This document shows positions 45,045 through 56,479 of a stretch of DNA of 64,000 bases, piece after piece. Numbering within the stretch: the first letter of the stretch is position 1; every line of letters starts with the position of its first letter. This stretch comes from Epiperipatus broadwayi. Taxonomy: Eukaryota > Onychophora > Udeonychophora > Euonychophora > Peripatidae. The stretch lies in contig JAQFVV010000032.1 of the NCBI GenBank assembly GCA_028023455.1, forward strand, positions 1,424,001 to 1,488,000, written 5' to 3'. Below the pieces are notes generated by a model. That model saw nothing but the letters and a program-made list of their open reading frames with translations. It was not told where the DNA came from and ran no database searches. The translations under genes were made by a program, and so were the position numbers.

Positions 45045-45840
45045 AAAATAATAAAAATTAGGGATTTTCCAAAGACAGAACATGAAGCAGTGGAGTTTTG
45101 TCTATTTTTTGCAGAACTAAATTGTTTGCTAATTGTAATCTGCTCTTAATTTCTACCATCTTTGCTGTATTTTTTAAAACCAAATAACCACTGTAACTTA
45201 ATCTTCTATTACTATTTAAATGTATTAAAATCTGTTCCAATAAACTTCAAAATTTAAATGTTTTGCTAAATAATTTATTTTGCGCCAAAAGCCTACAAAT
45301 TTGAACCTACTTTTTGTCTATTAACTATAATTGCTTGCTAATTGTAACCTGCTCTTAATTTCTACCATCTTTGCTGTATTTTTTTAAACCAAATAACCAG
45401 TTACTTAATCTTCTGTTACTATTTAAGTGTATTAAAATCTGTTCCAATGAACTTCAAAATTTGAATGTTTTTCTAAATAAATTTATTTTGTGCCAAAAGC
45501 CTACAAATTTGAACCTTCTTTTTGTCTATTTTTTGCGGAACTATAATTGCTTACTAATTCTAATCTGCTCTTAATTTCTACCATCTTTGCTGTATTTTTT
45601 TAAACCAAATAACCAGTTACTTAATCTTCTGTTACTATTTAAGTGTATTAAAATCTGTTCCAATGAACTTCAAAATTTGAATGTTTTTCTAAATAAATTT
45701 ATTTTGTGCCAAAAGCCTACAAATTTGAACCTTCTTTTTGTCTATTTTTTGCGGAACTATAATTGCTTACTAATTCTAATCTGCTCTTAATTTCTACCAT
45801 CTTTGCTGTATTTTTTTAAACCAAATGACCACTGTTCCTT
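45045..45840. repeat. 216-bp tandem repeat with two identical units
   Basis: Units start at about TTTCTACCATCTTTGCTGTA. The copies spanning 45371-45586 and 45587-45802 appear identical over their length; even the chance 67-codon frames at 45371-45574 and 45587-45790 have the same translation. A first unit (45100-45330) is diverged, and a partial fourth unit ends near 45840. This points to recent amplification next to the right arm. Confidence 0.9.
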
Positions 45841-45889
45841 AGTCTTCTGTTGAACTCTAAATCTAAATAACCTTTTTAATGGATTTTTA

Positions 45890-46899
45890 TGCTGAAAACA
45901 TTCAAATGCCTACTAAACCAAATTTTATAATTTTAAAGAAAAGTTGTAAAAGTTAATGGATATTTAACTCATTTTATTTTTTGATAGCTAATGGATTTTT
46001 ATGCTGCAAATAATCTTTTTCTAATTCACGTCACAATGTGATGTCATAAACTTTTCGGTACCAACTTTACACATGAAAAACAATTTCTTGAAACGAAGAA
46101 ATTGCAAACAGCGAAATGCCTGGAAAGACATTGGTAATGTTTTTTTTGTGTATTGCTTTTTATTTTTTAAACATTGACGAATATAAATGATTTGCAAATG
46201 TTGAAAATCTTTTATTTTTTTAAGTATTTAGTATATAATTGACATAATTTGTCAATTTCAGCTATTTTGGGGGGAAGGGTAGATTTTACGTTGGTAATAA
46301 TTTTTTTTTTGTGTATTGCTTTTTATTTTTTGAATATCGATGAATTTAAATGACAATGCCATAATTTTAAAGCAGAGACCAAGTAACTGTTTTTGAATAC
46401 GATTGCAGATGCTTATTTGCAAATTGGAAGCTAAATAATTTGATGAAATTCTGTTTTTGGATTTCTGCCTTCCTTCCACCATTGTTAATGGTTTCTTACT
46501 TGGGGAAGAGGTAGATTTTACGTTGGTAAATATTTTTTGTGTATTGCTTTTTATTTTTTAAATATCGATGCATTTTCTTGGTTTTTTTTTTTATAATTTG
46601 TACTTTCGATGTATTTGTTGGACATACATTACCTCAGCCAATTTCATTTTTCGATTTAAGTGAAGAATTCTTGATTTTAGGGGAGAGGGGGTCTTTGTCG
46701 TATTTTCACCGATTTGTTTTTTTTTTTTTATAATTTGTACTTTCGATGTATTTGTTGAATATATTGCCTCAGGCACTTTTATTTGTCAAATTTTCAGCCA
46801 CTTTCGAATAGAAATTTATCACTTGCAAGCTTCGGGCCGGTTGTTGATGGTACCGCAGCATCGCCTGGTGGCGATCGAGCACATACTCCACAACTACCA
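45890..46899. repeat. Right inverted arm
   Basis: It is contiguous and pairs with both pieces of the left arm. The outer 330 bp contain two copies of the TTTGTACTTTCGATGTATTT motif. The inner part contains mirror copies of the AAAAGCAATACAC and GGCATTTCG blocks. Confidence 0.85.
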
Positions 46900-47535
46900 A
46901 ATTTTATTTTTTCATTTATCAATTTATGCAAAGTATTAATTTGTGCAATGTAAATATCCTCCCCCCACTTCTGAAATTTTAAAAATAACATTAAAAGATA
47001 TAACAATATGCCACAAACAAGATAGCTGAGTTTTCCTAACAATAATACTATATGCTAATTTCACATTATTCTATATTTATATTTCAAAAAAATATAGATA
47101 AAATTATATTATGTAATTTAAAAAAATAAAATCACACACTACATAACCAAAAGAATTAAATTGCCTTATATTATATGTATATATAAACACAGAAAACATT
47201 ACTAGATTACTACATTTAATTAACAATTAAATAATTTTTAGAAATACAAATAAAAAAATTATTCTTTTTTTTTCAACACTTTTCATGTCCTTCACTGAAG
47301 AAATCTGCTCCTTATATTATTTAAACATTTCCACTTACTAAAGCATTATCATATCTAATATGATAAAACTTACAAAAGCATTATTGTATACAATATGACA
47401 AAACTAAAAAAAAAAAAAAATTAAAAATGTGGGCTTTATATTCTCTTACCATGATAAAAACTTTTCATCACATAAACATTTATATATATAAGATAAATTT
47501 AAATTAATAAAAATATTACATAATTTTTTCACAAT
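46900..47535. other. A/T-rich spacer, nothing recognised
   Basis: No motif or repeat was seen. Confidence 0.35.
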
Positions 47536-47699
47536 ACACTTAGGTCTTTTTTGTGCGGATTTTTTTAATGCGATTTTGAAGTTATGCGATTCATGTTTCT
47601 TCTTATCTTTTTATGCGTTTTTCTTTTATGTGGTAAAGAAGTTCATATTTTACTTAAAATCGGGATTTCTTCGTTTTACATATACGCATTAAATTTTAG

Positions 47700-47930
47700 A
47701 TACTTTAAATATCTGATGGAAAAAGGTTTGGCAATAAATTTAGATACTGTAGAAGATTTAGAAAAAGATCATGAAACATGTGGAATCTATCGTTTCACAG
47801 CAAAAATGATTCGAGAAAGTCTTCAACTTTCTAATTAATTGGAAAATCATTTTCTTGTTAATGACACGAATTATGAACAAGCTCTTAAATTTCAACGAGA
47901 GCTAAATAGTTGTATGTCTGTGTTATGTAT
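47700..47930 (+). pseudogene. CENP-B/Tigger-like transposase C-terminal remnant
   Basis: The plus-strand frame 47584-47838 ends LDTVEDLEKDHETCGIYRFT, then AKMIRESLQLSN, stop. It continues across the stop as LENHFLVNDTNYEQALKFQR and ELNSC. This matches the acidic and helical tail of Tigger/Jerky-type transposases, in which an Fxxxxlxxal...lexxDpnxxR block follows the DDE core and ends in a tyrosine/lysine-rich helix. The DNA-binding HTH domains and the DDE catalytic residues are gone. The start of the 84-codon frame (MRFMFLLIF) is only terminal repeat read as protein. The position inside TA-flanked inverted repeats supports the assignment. Confidence 0.45.
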
Positions 47931-47940
47931 GTGTATCTAT

Positions 47941-48118
47941 ATTTTCTTTTATATACATGGAGAAACTTTTAGACAGAAAAAAGTTAGAAGCAAAAATATT
48001 TAAGAACTTTTAATTTCTACTTAAAAAGAATGTATCTTTAAAAGTTTTTAAATATTTTTACTTGTAACTTTTTTCTGTCTAAAAGTTTTTCCATGTATAT
48101 ATGTGTATAAAAGAAAAT
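47941..48118. mobile_element. Palindromic MITE nested in the Tigger-like element
   Basis: ATTTTCTTTTATATACATGG, AGAAACTTTTAGACAG at the left (47941) are mirrored by CTGTCTAAAAGTTTTTCCAT and TATAAAAGAAAAT at the right (to 48118). Total is about 178 bp with arms of about 72 bp and a short loop. It interrupts the host just after the transposase remnant. Confidence 0.75.
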
Positions 48119-48729
48119 TTAACCTTTGGTCATTATTAACATCCTCGTAGAAGCATGTTATATATATAGTTCCACTCGTGGAAGTGCATTCTCTAACAGC
48201 TAGACAGCAGTCTGGATATTGCAAGCTTCATAAACAATTAGTAAAATCATAGTCTCAAAGTTTAATTACCGATTACATTGTTGACAGAAAACCATTAACA
48301 CAGCACAAGACTGAAATTGGCACTAATTGTATTTCCTCTTGTGACCAATCTGATTTCTTATCAGTTCACAACCAATCTGCATATTGTCAAATAGCGATAA
48401 TGATTAAAATATGTGTGAAAAAATGTAAAATAAATTACACATAAAAACATGATTGTTTTAAATAAAATTAAATAGTTAATAAAAAAAGTAAAAAAAAGTT
48501 TGTCTTGTATCAATTTTTTTCAAATATTTGAAATTTTTTATTAGCCATACTTTATTTCCGTATTTTTTTTATATGTAAATTTTCAAATAATTTTACCTTG
48601 TTGCTTTGGTTTTATGCGATTTTTGAAAATTATGGAACTTATCCCACATTTTTCAAGATAATTTAAATCTATTTTTGTGCGATTTTTTAATGCGGGTTTT
48701 CTACAGCATAAAGCGAGACCCAGATGTAC

Positions 48730-50050
48730 ATAATATTATTATTAATTTCAATTATGTTATAGTATATATATATTTTACACAGTTAAAAGTTAAGCTATAA
48801 ATAACTATAAATTGAAATAATAGGAATTTACGTTCTTTAAAAAGATTATTGTCTTATAACATTATTCTTTTTTTGCTAACATATTTCATAGAAAACACTC
48901 TCAATGCAAAATAAACAAGTTGAGCTTAAAAAGATATCTCACTACAATAACTAATTTGTATCACTGTATATATATAAGTAAATAAACAGAAATAGCTATA
49001 ATGAAGAAAGTATATTGCTCAAGAAAAAACACTAATAATTAACCATTTACTAACCTATTATTAAAATGAAGCTGCATTACATTTATATATAAGGATTGAT
49101 GTCACTGACCAAAAGGTCCATATTTCCTTGATTTAATAATGTTCACGGCTGTTTCAGGGTACGACACGACACTAAGCGTAGGCTTAGCATGTAGCAATTT
49201 TAACAGGAAAAAATTTTAGAGAATATTGAGAAACCTGAAAAAAAAAAAATTATATATATTTACAATAGCCTGTATTTCAGTTATTATAAACATTTAAAAA
49301 AAAAATATGTAAATAGAATTGCATTTGAAATCATGCAAAAGAGAAAACAATAAAAAAAAAGTTTCTGAAAATCTGATATTAGAAAATAAATACAGAATAT
49401 AAATAAATATCTTAAAACATTTTATGACATCTCAAAGTATAGATTAAAATGATTTGTTTTCTTAATTAAATATAACTTTTACTAAAATAAAGTATTAATT
49501 CATAATAAAAAAATACAATATTTCTATTTTATCCATGACATTATATTGTACATGGAGGCTAAAATCTATAAATAAAGGCAAATCACATACATATCTATGC
49601 TACCACTTTATTTAAACAATATAGACATTAAGACAAAATAATTTTTAAAAAAAACTAATTAGCAATTTTATAATTAATCAATATATGGACAAATAAAAAT
49701 ATCTAAAGATTAACTAAGTTTATAATCTAACCTTGTTTTTCTTTTGAATAAACTAATAAAATCAGATAGATAACTTTATTCTTTCTATTCTATACAAATG
49801 TTTTACCAACATTCATTTAAAATTCGAAAACAAGTACAATTACAACAATTTTGTATTTTTTTTCTTTTTAAGCACTCTAGTTTAAAACAGCAGTTATCTA
49901 TCTCTTCTACACTGTCTTATATGCACCTAATCCAGTGAAATATCACATCTACTATAAATTTAAATTATTGTTATTCTACCCTAAACACTTGATCTTATCT
50001 TATCTTCAAAATCTAAGAATTATATATTTTAAAAATTAAATATTAACTAT
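48730..50050. other. A/T-rich stretch, nothing recognised
   Basis: A short CpG-containing patch is at 49140-49200 (GGGTACGACACGACACTAAG). No gene or repeat could be assigned. Confidence 0.35.
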
Positions 50051-50116
50051 TTAAATTTGATACTGTTCTATTAGTGTGTTATAACTGCTTGATGGCGTTG
50101 ATCCCATCCAAATGTA

Positions 50117-50146
50117 TATAAATAAGCCGTTTAGTAGTCCACAGTC
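50117..50146 (+). promoter_or_regulatory. TATA-box/initiator-like promoter signal
   Basis: TATAAATA (50117-50124) lies 26 bp upstream of the A in CCACAGTC (50143). About 150 bp of higher G+C follows (GCTTGCTTAGTCTTGCGCAG at 50190). No open frame follows. It could be the promoter of a gene or of an LTR. Confidence 0.25.
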
Positions 50147-50484
50147 AAATCAAATAGCCACAACTTTTTTTTCTGTTATAACTAACGGCTTGCTTAGTCT
50201 TGCGCAGTTTGTACGAGTGCACACTATACTATCTTTTAGCAATGTTAACACCACTACCATACCATTTCAGGGTGGGTGGATTTAAAGTTTGCAGAACTAT
50301 TGCAATCTGCATTCAAAAATAATTACAGTATAACTTACCTAACATAGTATTAAAAATAATTATAAGCCCATTACCCTGCTTCTGAACACAACATGTAAGA
50401 TGTAAATAATTAGAAAAGGTTACGTGAAACCACAAGTTCACTGTTATCCCGAAAAAAGTCACGGTTTGCAAGAACACCTACGGG

Positions 50485-51240
50485 AATTGAAATGTCTGAC
50501 TGTAAAATTTCTCGTTATATCCAGAGAGAAAAAGAAATTGTAAAAATACATTTTTTAATCTTAAAGAAAAAAAAACAAAAAAATACAATAGTTGGAAAAT
50601 TATTAATCGTTATTAATAGGTGTGCCATTAATGTTATCCACCAAACCTTAGTCACATATTCTTTCAAAGATAGCTATTGAAATAAATAAAGATTAATTTT
50701 GCTTTTCAAAAATGACCAAGAAAAAAAAAAGTCAAATACAATTCAGTAATTAAAGCATTCTCATTTCTTCCACCACGAAGTAGTAGTAGTTAGTTATCTG
50801 TCAAGCAATGATAGTAGACTTTTTAAAGTTTGCAGGGAGCAGAGGATTTCCCAGAGCAAAGTGCTGGCATACACGGAGAATTCAACTAGAATAGAATATT
50901 TGAAATAATGTTTGTTTATTGATGTTTTAATTCTTGTGGATGTGAAAAGGCATACCATCCATCCCCCCCCCCACATTGCAGGACTAAGATGAAATTTGTA
51001 GGCACTTGTTTGTTACAGGTTTAAATTTATCATTGTAAAATTGTTAATCGAATAAATTTGACAGTAATTTATTAAGGAAATCAATCAATAAATTACATTA
51101 ACCCGTATGATAAAATGTCTGAGTATAAAAAATTTCTCGTAGTTATATCCAAAGACAATAAGAAATTGTAAAAAGAATTACAGTAATTTATTAAGGAAAA
51201 TAAATGAGCTACGTTAACACATACGATTATTTTTATTATT
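50485..51240. repeat. Dispersed and tandem copies of an unclassified repeat
   Basis: AAATGTCTGACTGTAAAATT followed by TCTCGTTATATCCAGAGA and AAGAAATTGTAAAAA (50490-50550) recurs at 51113-51172 as AAATGTCTGAGTATAAAAAA, TTTCTCG and AAGAAATTGTAAAAA. GACAGTAATTTATTAAGGAAA occurs at 51060 and again near 51180. A G+C-richer stretch with a C-run (50940-50975) lies between. The family is unknown. Confidence 0.5.
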
Positions 51241-51244
51241 ATTC

Positions 51245-52480
51245 TTTCACAAATAATGTGGTAAACCCAAGCGGTTTCAACACGCTAATAGAATAGTATC
51301 ATAATTTTTTTTAAATTTAATATAAAACTGTTTAAAATTTTTCTATTACATGTTACACATGAATTTTATATACTATTTAATATAATATCAGTAATATCTA
51401 TTTTACTGGTTCAGGGGCTTCTAATATATTAATGCCAAAAATGTAATAATTCATTTTGAAAAGTAAAAATCAGGATATATATAGTAGAGTTGTGATATCC
51501 ATCATATTTCTAAATCCCTTACCAGATACAGTATTAATGTTTTGATTTACAAGATGTATTAATTACTGTATTGCCTTGTATATATATAACTTCTCAACAC
51601 ACACATATACACAATGTTTTTTATATGAATAGCATGCAATATACCAATTATAATAGCATAAATAAAAAATTTAAAAATAATATAATTATTAGTAATAAAC
51701 TGAGAGGAAATTTACATATTTTGTGTGAACATTAACTCATTCACATTCGCTCAAATAATAATAAAATTACTATATATCTTTGCTTTTTTTTTAATAAAAT
51801 GGACAGAAAGTAATCCAATTTCATCACAATTAAATACTTGCTCTAGGTATTTTTTCAATATATATTTTTTAATTCTAGTTAATATAGGAATGGCCATTTA
51901 ATCAGAGGATAGTCTCTCCAGTTACAATGATTTTAAATCAACTTGTCTATATTACCAGATCTTACTTTCAATTTTTCTGCTAAACTCTTCATACAGATTT
52001 TAAGCTTTGTGGTGCAATAATATCTATAGAAATATTTTACAAGTTCACATATATCATATCTACAAATATTATGCCATACCAAAAAATATTCTTTTGGAGA
52101 GTAAATAATAGTGACATATATGCTTTTCTCTTTTCATTATTTTTCTAATAGATAAGTTATTCTTTTTGAATATACTGTACAGTCTATTTCACAATAGGAC
52201 TTTTTTTTTCTTTTATTACTAAATCAACTTGTTTTACTGTTTTATGAATTTTCTTAGAAACATTGCTCAGCTTCCAGCTTTAAGACATTTTATTAAAGGA
52301 AGTACTATATATGCCAAAGTTGTTTTTTTTTTTTTTTTTTTTTTGGGGGGGGGGGGGGACAATAAGAAGAAATGTGTTTAATAAATAAAATCGTAGTAAG
52401 TCTAAGACTAATATTTGAGACCATTAAATTCAGTGATAGCAATCAAAGATGAAAAATGACTGATGCCATTTAACTTGTAA
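51245..52480. other. A/T-rich stretch with a T(22)G(14) tract
   Basis: At 52323-52358, 22 T are followed directly by 14 G. Nothing else is recognised. Confidence 0.5.
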
Positions 52481-52487
52481 AATCGTA

Positions 52488-52785
52488 AAATTTATTAAAT
52501 TTATAAATTTTAAATGTTTTTATTTTTTGTCTATATACATTTTTTTTTTAACCAGCATATAAATGAATTAAAAATATATTGATATATTGCATACTGTTGT
52601 TTCACTGTAATTAGTAAATATACACAAGATGTGAAATTTATTAAATTTATAAATTTTAAATGTTTTTATTTTTTGTCTATATACATTTTTTTTTTTAACC
52701 AGCATATAAATGAATTAAAAATATAATGATATATTGCATACTGTTGTTTCACTGTAATTAGTAAATATACACAAGATGTGTAAAA
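52488..52785. repeat. 146-bp tandem duplication
   Basis: AAATTTATTAAATTTATAAA begins at 52488 and 52634. The units, ending in AATATACACAAGATGTG, are almost identical (one difference noted: ATATATTGATA/ATATAATGATA). Confidence 0.9.
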
Positions 52786-52789
52786 GGCA

Positions 52790-53705
52790 ATATATACATT
52801 TTGTTTTTGTTTTTTGTAATGGAAAAGTGAGTCAAATTCATATTTAATAAGATTTAAAAAAATGAAAGAAATTTAAATGTGTACACTAAAATGAATATTT
52901 TTTAAATATTACAAGGAATATAATTCATAGTGAATGACAAACAATTTTGAAAATATGTATGATCTATAGGTTTACACATTGATCTTTATAGTTATCACAA
53001 AACTAACTTCATTTGCTTTTGACTGGGGCGGGGGGTGCAATATCTGCAATATCCATTTGCAAATGGCTTATGCAATGTATAAAAAATGTGTAATCTATAT
53101 ACAAGTCTATTATTTTTTTAATGAACTGATTCATTATCATGCTGCCACTGATTAAAGTTATTTATTTACAGAATCATTACCACAAATTTCAATAAACCAT
53201 AGTCTTAAAAAAATATTAAATAAATTAATTTTCAAATTTGAATTCATAATTTTTTATATGTACCTACCAGTATAAATAATATCATGAATTTAACTCAACA
53301 ATTTAATTTAATCTTGCTAATTGTACAGTGAATATATGATTTATTACTTTATTATCATAACTGCATTATTCTATTTGATGTTTTTTTTTTTAATTTTTTG
53401 ACACCGTAATAATTCTATCATAAATATATGTATAAACATATTTGGTATCAGCGGTTTTATGTATCTACAGGACAGTTTTGAATGCTTTGATTCATGATTC
53501 GCACTCTATTTATTTTACATCATCCTAATATGTACTTTTTTTAGTGTATCTTTATTCACCTATATATGATTAATTTCATGATAGGATGATATATAGAAAT
53601 AGCTTCTTAAATAAAGCTACAAGTTTCTGTGCATGAAAGACCATGTCTTAGACATATTGTTAACAAAGTTAAACATTCCTTCTGAAAATTTTTAAGCAAC
53701 TGTCA
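52790..53705. other. A/T-rich spacer, nothing recognised
   Basis: A GGGGCGGGG spot lies at 53025-53034. No repeats or coding motifs. Confidence 0.35.
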
Positions 53706-54464
53706 AATATGAGTTGCACTGGTAAGCAAAATGACCAATTACTGATTAATTAGCCATGCATTATCAACCAATATCAATTAATCAGCTGATTAAATACGGT
53801 TAAACACTCGATGGCCATTTTTGGGGGGTCCTCTCACACCAACAACACAGCACCATTACATTGTGTGTGCCTAAAAAACCTAAACAGTCTTTAGACAAGT
53901 TCTTGGTGTGGCGAGAATGAAATACAAACATTTTTATATATAAATAAAATATTTATAAAATTACTGTTACCTTAATTTTTTCCATTTTTATGTGCATAAA
54001 CAAATAAAACTTAAATAAATATATATTCGAATACCAGAACTTAAATTCTATATATATTTAATTCAATGGAGAACAATGATTCGAGATGCGAGCTATTGCT
54101 AGGAACAAAGTAAGTTCGTAAGCCTATAGGTATCTTTGTATTTAAGGTTGCCAGAATTTTACCCAGGATACAAAAGTAAATCAGAAAGCTTCATAAACTT
54201 TTTTAATAATCTTATATATATGTTTCAGGACATAGGGCAAAATCACCAAAAATTAAGAAATGTTCTGCTAAATCAGAATCTCTGGCAACCTAATTGTATT
54301 ATCAAATATGTATTTAACAATCTTTATATGTATCTGAGCCTAAACCATCCTTATCTATGAGGTCTACAGATAAATTATTAAAAGATTGTGCAATTGTCAT
54401 ACCCATTACTTTTAGTATTAAGTTATTTTCTTTTTCAGATTCATTTATTATTTTTTTAAACTTC

Positions 54465-55287
54465 TTCCAAATCTAACCTGCCATGGCTTCCTGTACTATA
54501 TGGAAATTTTTTAAGATGGACAAATATGAGAGGTTTTCAAAGTACAATGTAATGCTTTAATATCATGAAGTGCAAAAAATATTAAATTTTTTACAACCAC
54601 AAAAATGATAAATCATCTCAAAAAATATCAGCATCATGAAGACTTTTTAAAAGGAACTGGAAAGATGAAAAAAAGAAACCAAAGAAAATGGATGTTCATC
54701 AATAACAACAGAAACACATACAGTAAAACAAGCTACTTTAACTCAAATATTCAAGAAAAAATTGTGGGATATAAATGATCAAAAATCCAAAGAAATTCAT
54801 TATTTGATTGGAGAAATGATAGCTATATATAGACAATCATACTTAGGATTTCAAAGATTACTAAAAAAAATTGCTCCTAATTACAATATTCCTAGCAGAA
54901 AATATTTTTCTGATAATCATCCCTGATATATTTTATATAAGTTCAGTCAAAAATTAAGAAATCTATTGATGATACAAAATATATTTCTCTAACCACTGAT
55001 ATTTGGACAACTACAAACAATTTTTTTTTAAGGTAACAGGCCACTGGTTGAATGATCAGTTTCAGCAAGAAAGAGCTGTCTTGAGAATTATTCTCTTTGA
55101 AGGTTCCACAAAATTACATGAATCACTGAACAGATAAATAATGTTCTTCAACAGTATATCTGGACAAGTGATGTTATTCTTAGTACTGAGATAATCTGGA
55201 GCAAATACGTAGTTGGAATCAGAAATTGAAACTTAGAGAGGCATTATCATGCTTTTTACATATATTGCTAATGATGCTTAATGAATG
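54465..55287 (+). pseudogene. hAT transposase, N-terminal half (BED finger and core start)
   Basis: The plus strand reads SCTIWKFFKMDKYERFSKYN, then after frame changes MINHLKKYQHH. This is a BED zinc finger (W-FF, two ligand positions partly lost, HL..H). Next comes FKKKLWDINDQKSKEIHYLI, GEMIAIYRQSYLGFQRLLKK and IAPNYNIPSRKYFS. This is the region ahead of the RNase H-like core in ZBED-type hAT transposases, with the conserved GFxxLxxxxxPxYxxPSRxxFS motif. Then LTTDIWTT-like and FQQERAVLRIIPFEG-like stretches appear, partly frameshifted, where the first catalytic aspartate should lie. Stops and frameshifts are many. The copy breaks at 55287, where the RTE is inserted. Confidence 0.75.
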
Positions 55288-55744
55288 GCTGCAGAAAGGA
55301 GTTTGCTATTAACTGAATGGAGACCCTTTGATTCCTCTTGGAGGCCTTAAAGAAACTGAGCAGGGCAAATTCCTAATGTCCACTCCATATGTTCTTGTCA
55401 TTGCAGCTGTTATTACTGTGTGATTATTCATATAGTATACAAACATGGATGGGCTGCTCACCAACATGCATTAGCAAGCGTGGTGAGTTTATTGGCTTTT
55501 TACCTCTGGATTTAAGATCAAAAAACACCATGGTCTTTCTTTTCAGTTGCCTGATAAGGCAGAATGAATGTATGTGTAAATGATATTTTCCTAATAGATA
55601 AATAAAATCATGACAGACAGAAATAAATCATGGCCCTTATTCCCAGGAGTCACCAACCAAGGCAGCGGTTGGTAGCAGAAGGTGGAGGGTACTAAGAATC
55701 CCATGATTGTGGAACCACGCTGCCATGTCATGACGAATTTTTAT

Positions 55745-56375
55745 TTAGGTACTTAAAACTGCAGATCACTTTCAAGTGAAGGAAGATTGCAAGAATTAGA
55801 ACTGTCTTATATTAAACAAGACATTATTAGACTTTGTAAAGTTAGAAGAAAAGATGAAGACAATTGATTTAAAAAGTGGAGTAGAATTCATTATAAATAT
55901 AAAGTAAAAAAACAAACATCATTGTGGAGATTGATGCGTTATCGAACTGAGTGGCAAGATTAGTTATACAACTTAATAACAGATACCAAATACAGATAAT
56001 TCAGGTTTATGCCCCAACAAGTTCTCATAGTGATGAGTAAACAACATTTTAAAATTGTTATGGGAGACTTTAATGCTAGAATTGGTAAACAAATGAAAGT
56101 GCTGTAGGTAATTTTGGTTATGGTACTAGAAATGAGAGAGAACATAGACTTGGGGAATTTGTAGAAAAAGAAAAACATTTATATTATGAATTCTTTTTTT
56201 TGAGAAAAATGTTAAAAGGAAATGGACATGGAAGCATCCAAATGAAGGTACAGCAGAATTGGATTATATTTTGACTAACAGAAAATACATATTTCAAGAT
56301 TGTAATGTTCTTAATAAATTTAACACAGGAAGTGATCATCAATTACCAAGATGTAAGATAGTGTTAATGCAAAAC
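55745..56375 (+). pseudogene. RTE endonuclease domain (APE-like), decayed
   Basis: Joined frames show ELSYIKQDIIRLCKVRRKDE (the LxEVR metal-binding helix, with K for E), then YRTEWQD and IQVYAPTSSHSDE (the QVYAPT strand). Next are MGDFNARIGK at 56060 (the GDFNARIG catalytic loop), NFGYGTRNERG, and AELDYILTNRKY followed by TGSDHQL (the SDH catalytic box). This is the complete motif order of the APE-type endonuclease that nicks target DNA for priming. It has at least four frame breaks and one glutamate substitution in the LxEVR motif. It connects directly to the RT part. Confidence 0.8.
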
Positions 56376-56479
56376 TAGACAAAAATTATTAAGAAAAACA
56401 ATAGTTACAGTTGATATTTCTAATCTTCAGAAACATTCTAATGAATTTACAAATCGGTTTCAAGTATTAGTAGATTTTT

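Larger units (their letters stand above)
38821..46899. mobile_element. 8-kb long-inverted-repeat element with internal satellites
   Basis: The left end, TGGCAGTTGTGGAGTATGTG (38821), is mirrored by the right end (complement TGGTAGTTGTGGAGTATGTG at 46899). Similarity continues through CTCGATCGCCAC, GAAGCTTGCAAGTGATAAAT, AAATGCCTGAGGCAAT and ACAAATACATCGAAAGTACA. The right arm runs unbroken from 46899 inward to about 45890. The left arm matches it in two pieces, 38821-39165 and 41745-42690. Between those pieces lie a transposase-like scrap and a large satellite array. The centre (42690-45040) holds an exon- or promoter-like stretch, and 45045-45840 holds a 216-bp tandem. No intact transposase. 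TIR length and the scrap at 39676 suggest a Merlin-type origin, but this is tentative. No clear target-site duplication was found. Confidence 0.7.
47537..48726 (+). mobile_element. Tigger/pogo-like element, internally deleted
   Basis: The left end, CACTTAGGTCTTTTTTGTGC, and the right end (complement CATCTGGGTCTCGCTTTATG) are imperfect inverted repeats. TA lies outside each (47535-47536, 48727-48728), as for Tc1/mariner-pogo insertions. Subterminal TATGCGATTTTT-type repeats (47576, 48610, 48680) are typical of Tigger-like ends. The interior keeps the C-terminal end of the transposase and a nested palindromic MITE. Most of the transposase is deleted. Confidence 0.6.

Noticed and set aside
45371-45790. 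Two identical 67-codon frames as a duplicated gene
   Set aside because: They are the same chance frame in two identical 216-bp repeat units. The Leu/Phe/Asn-rich composition is not gene-like.
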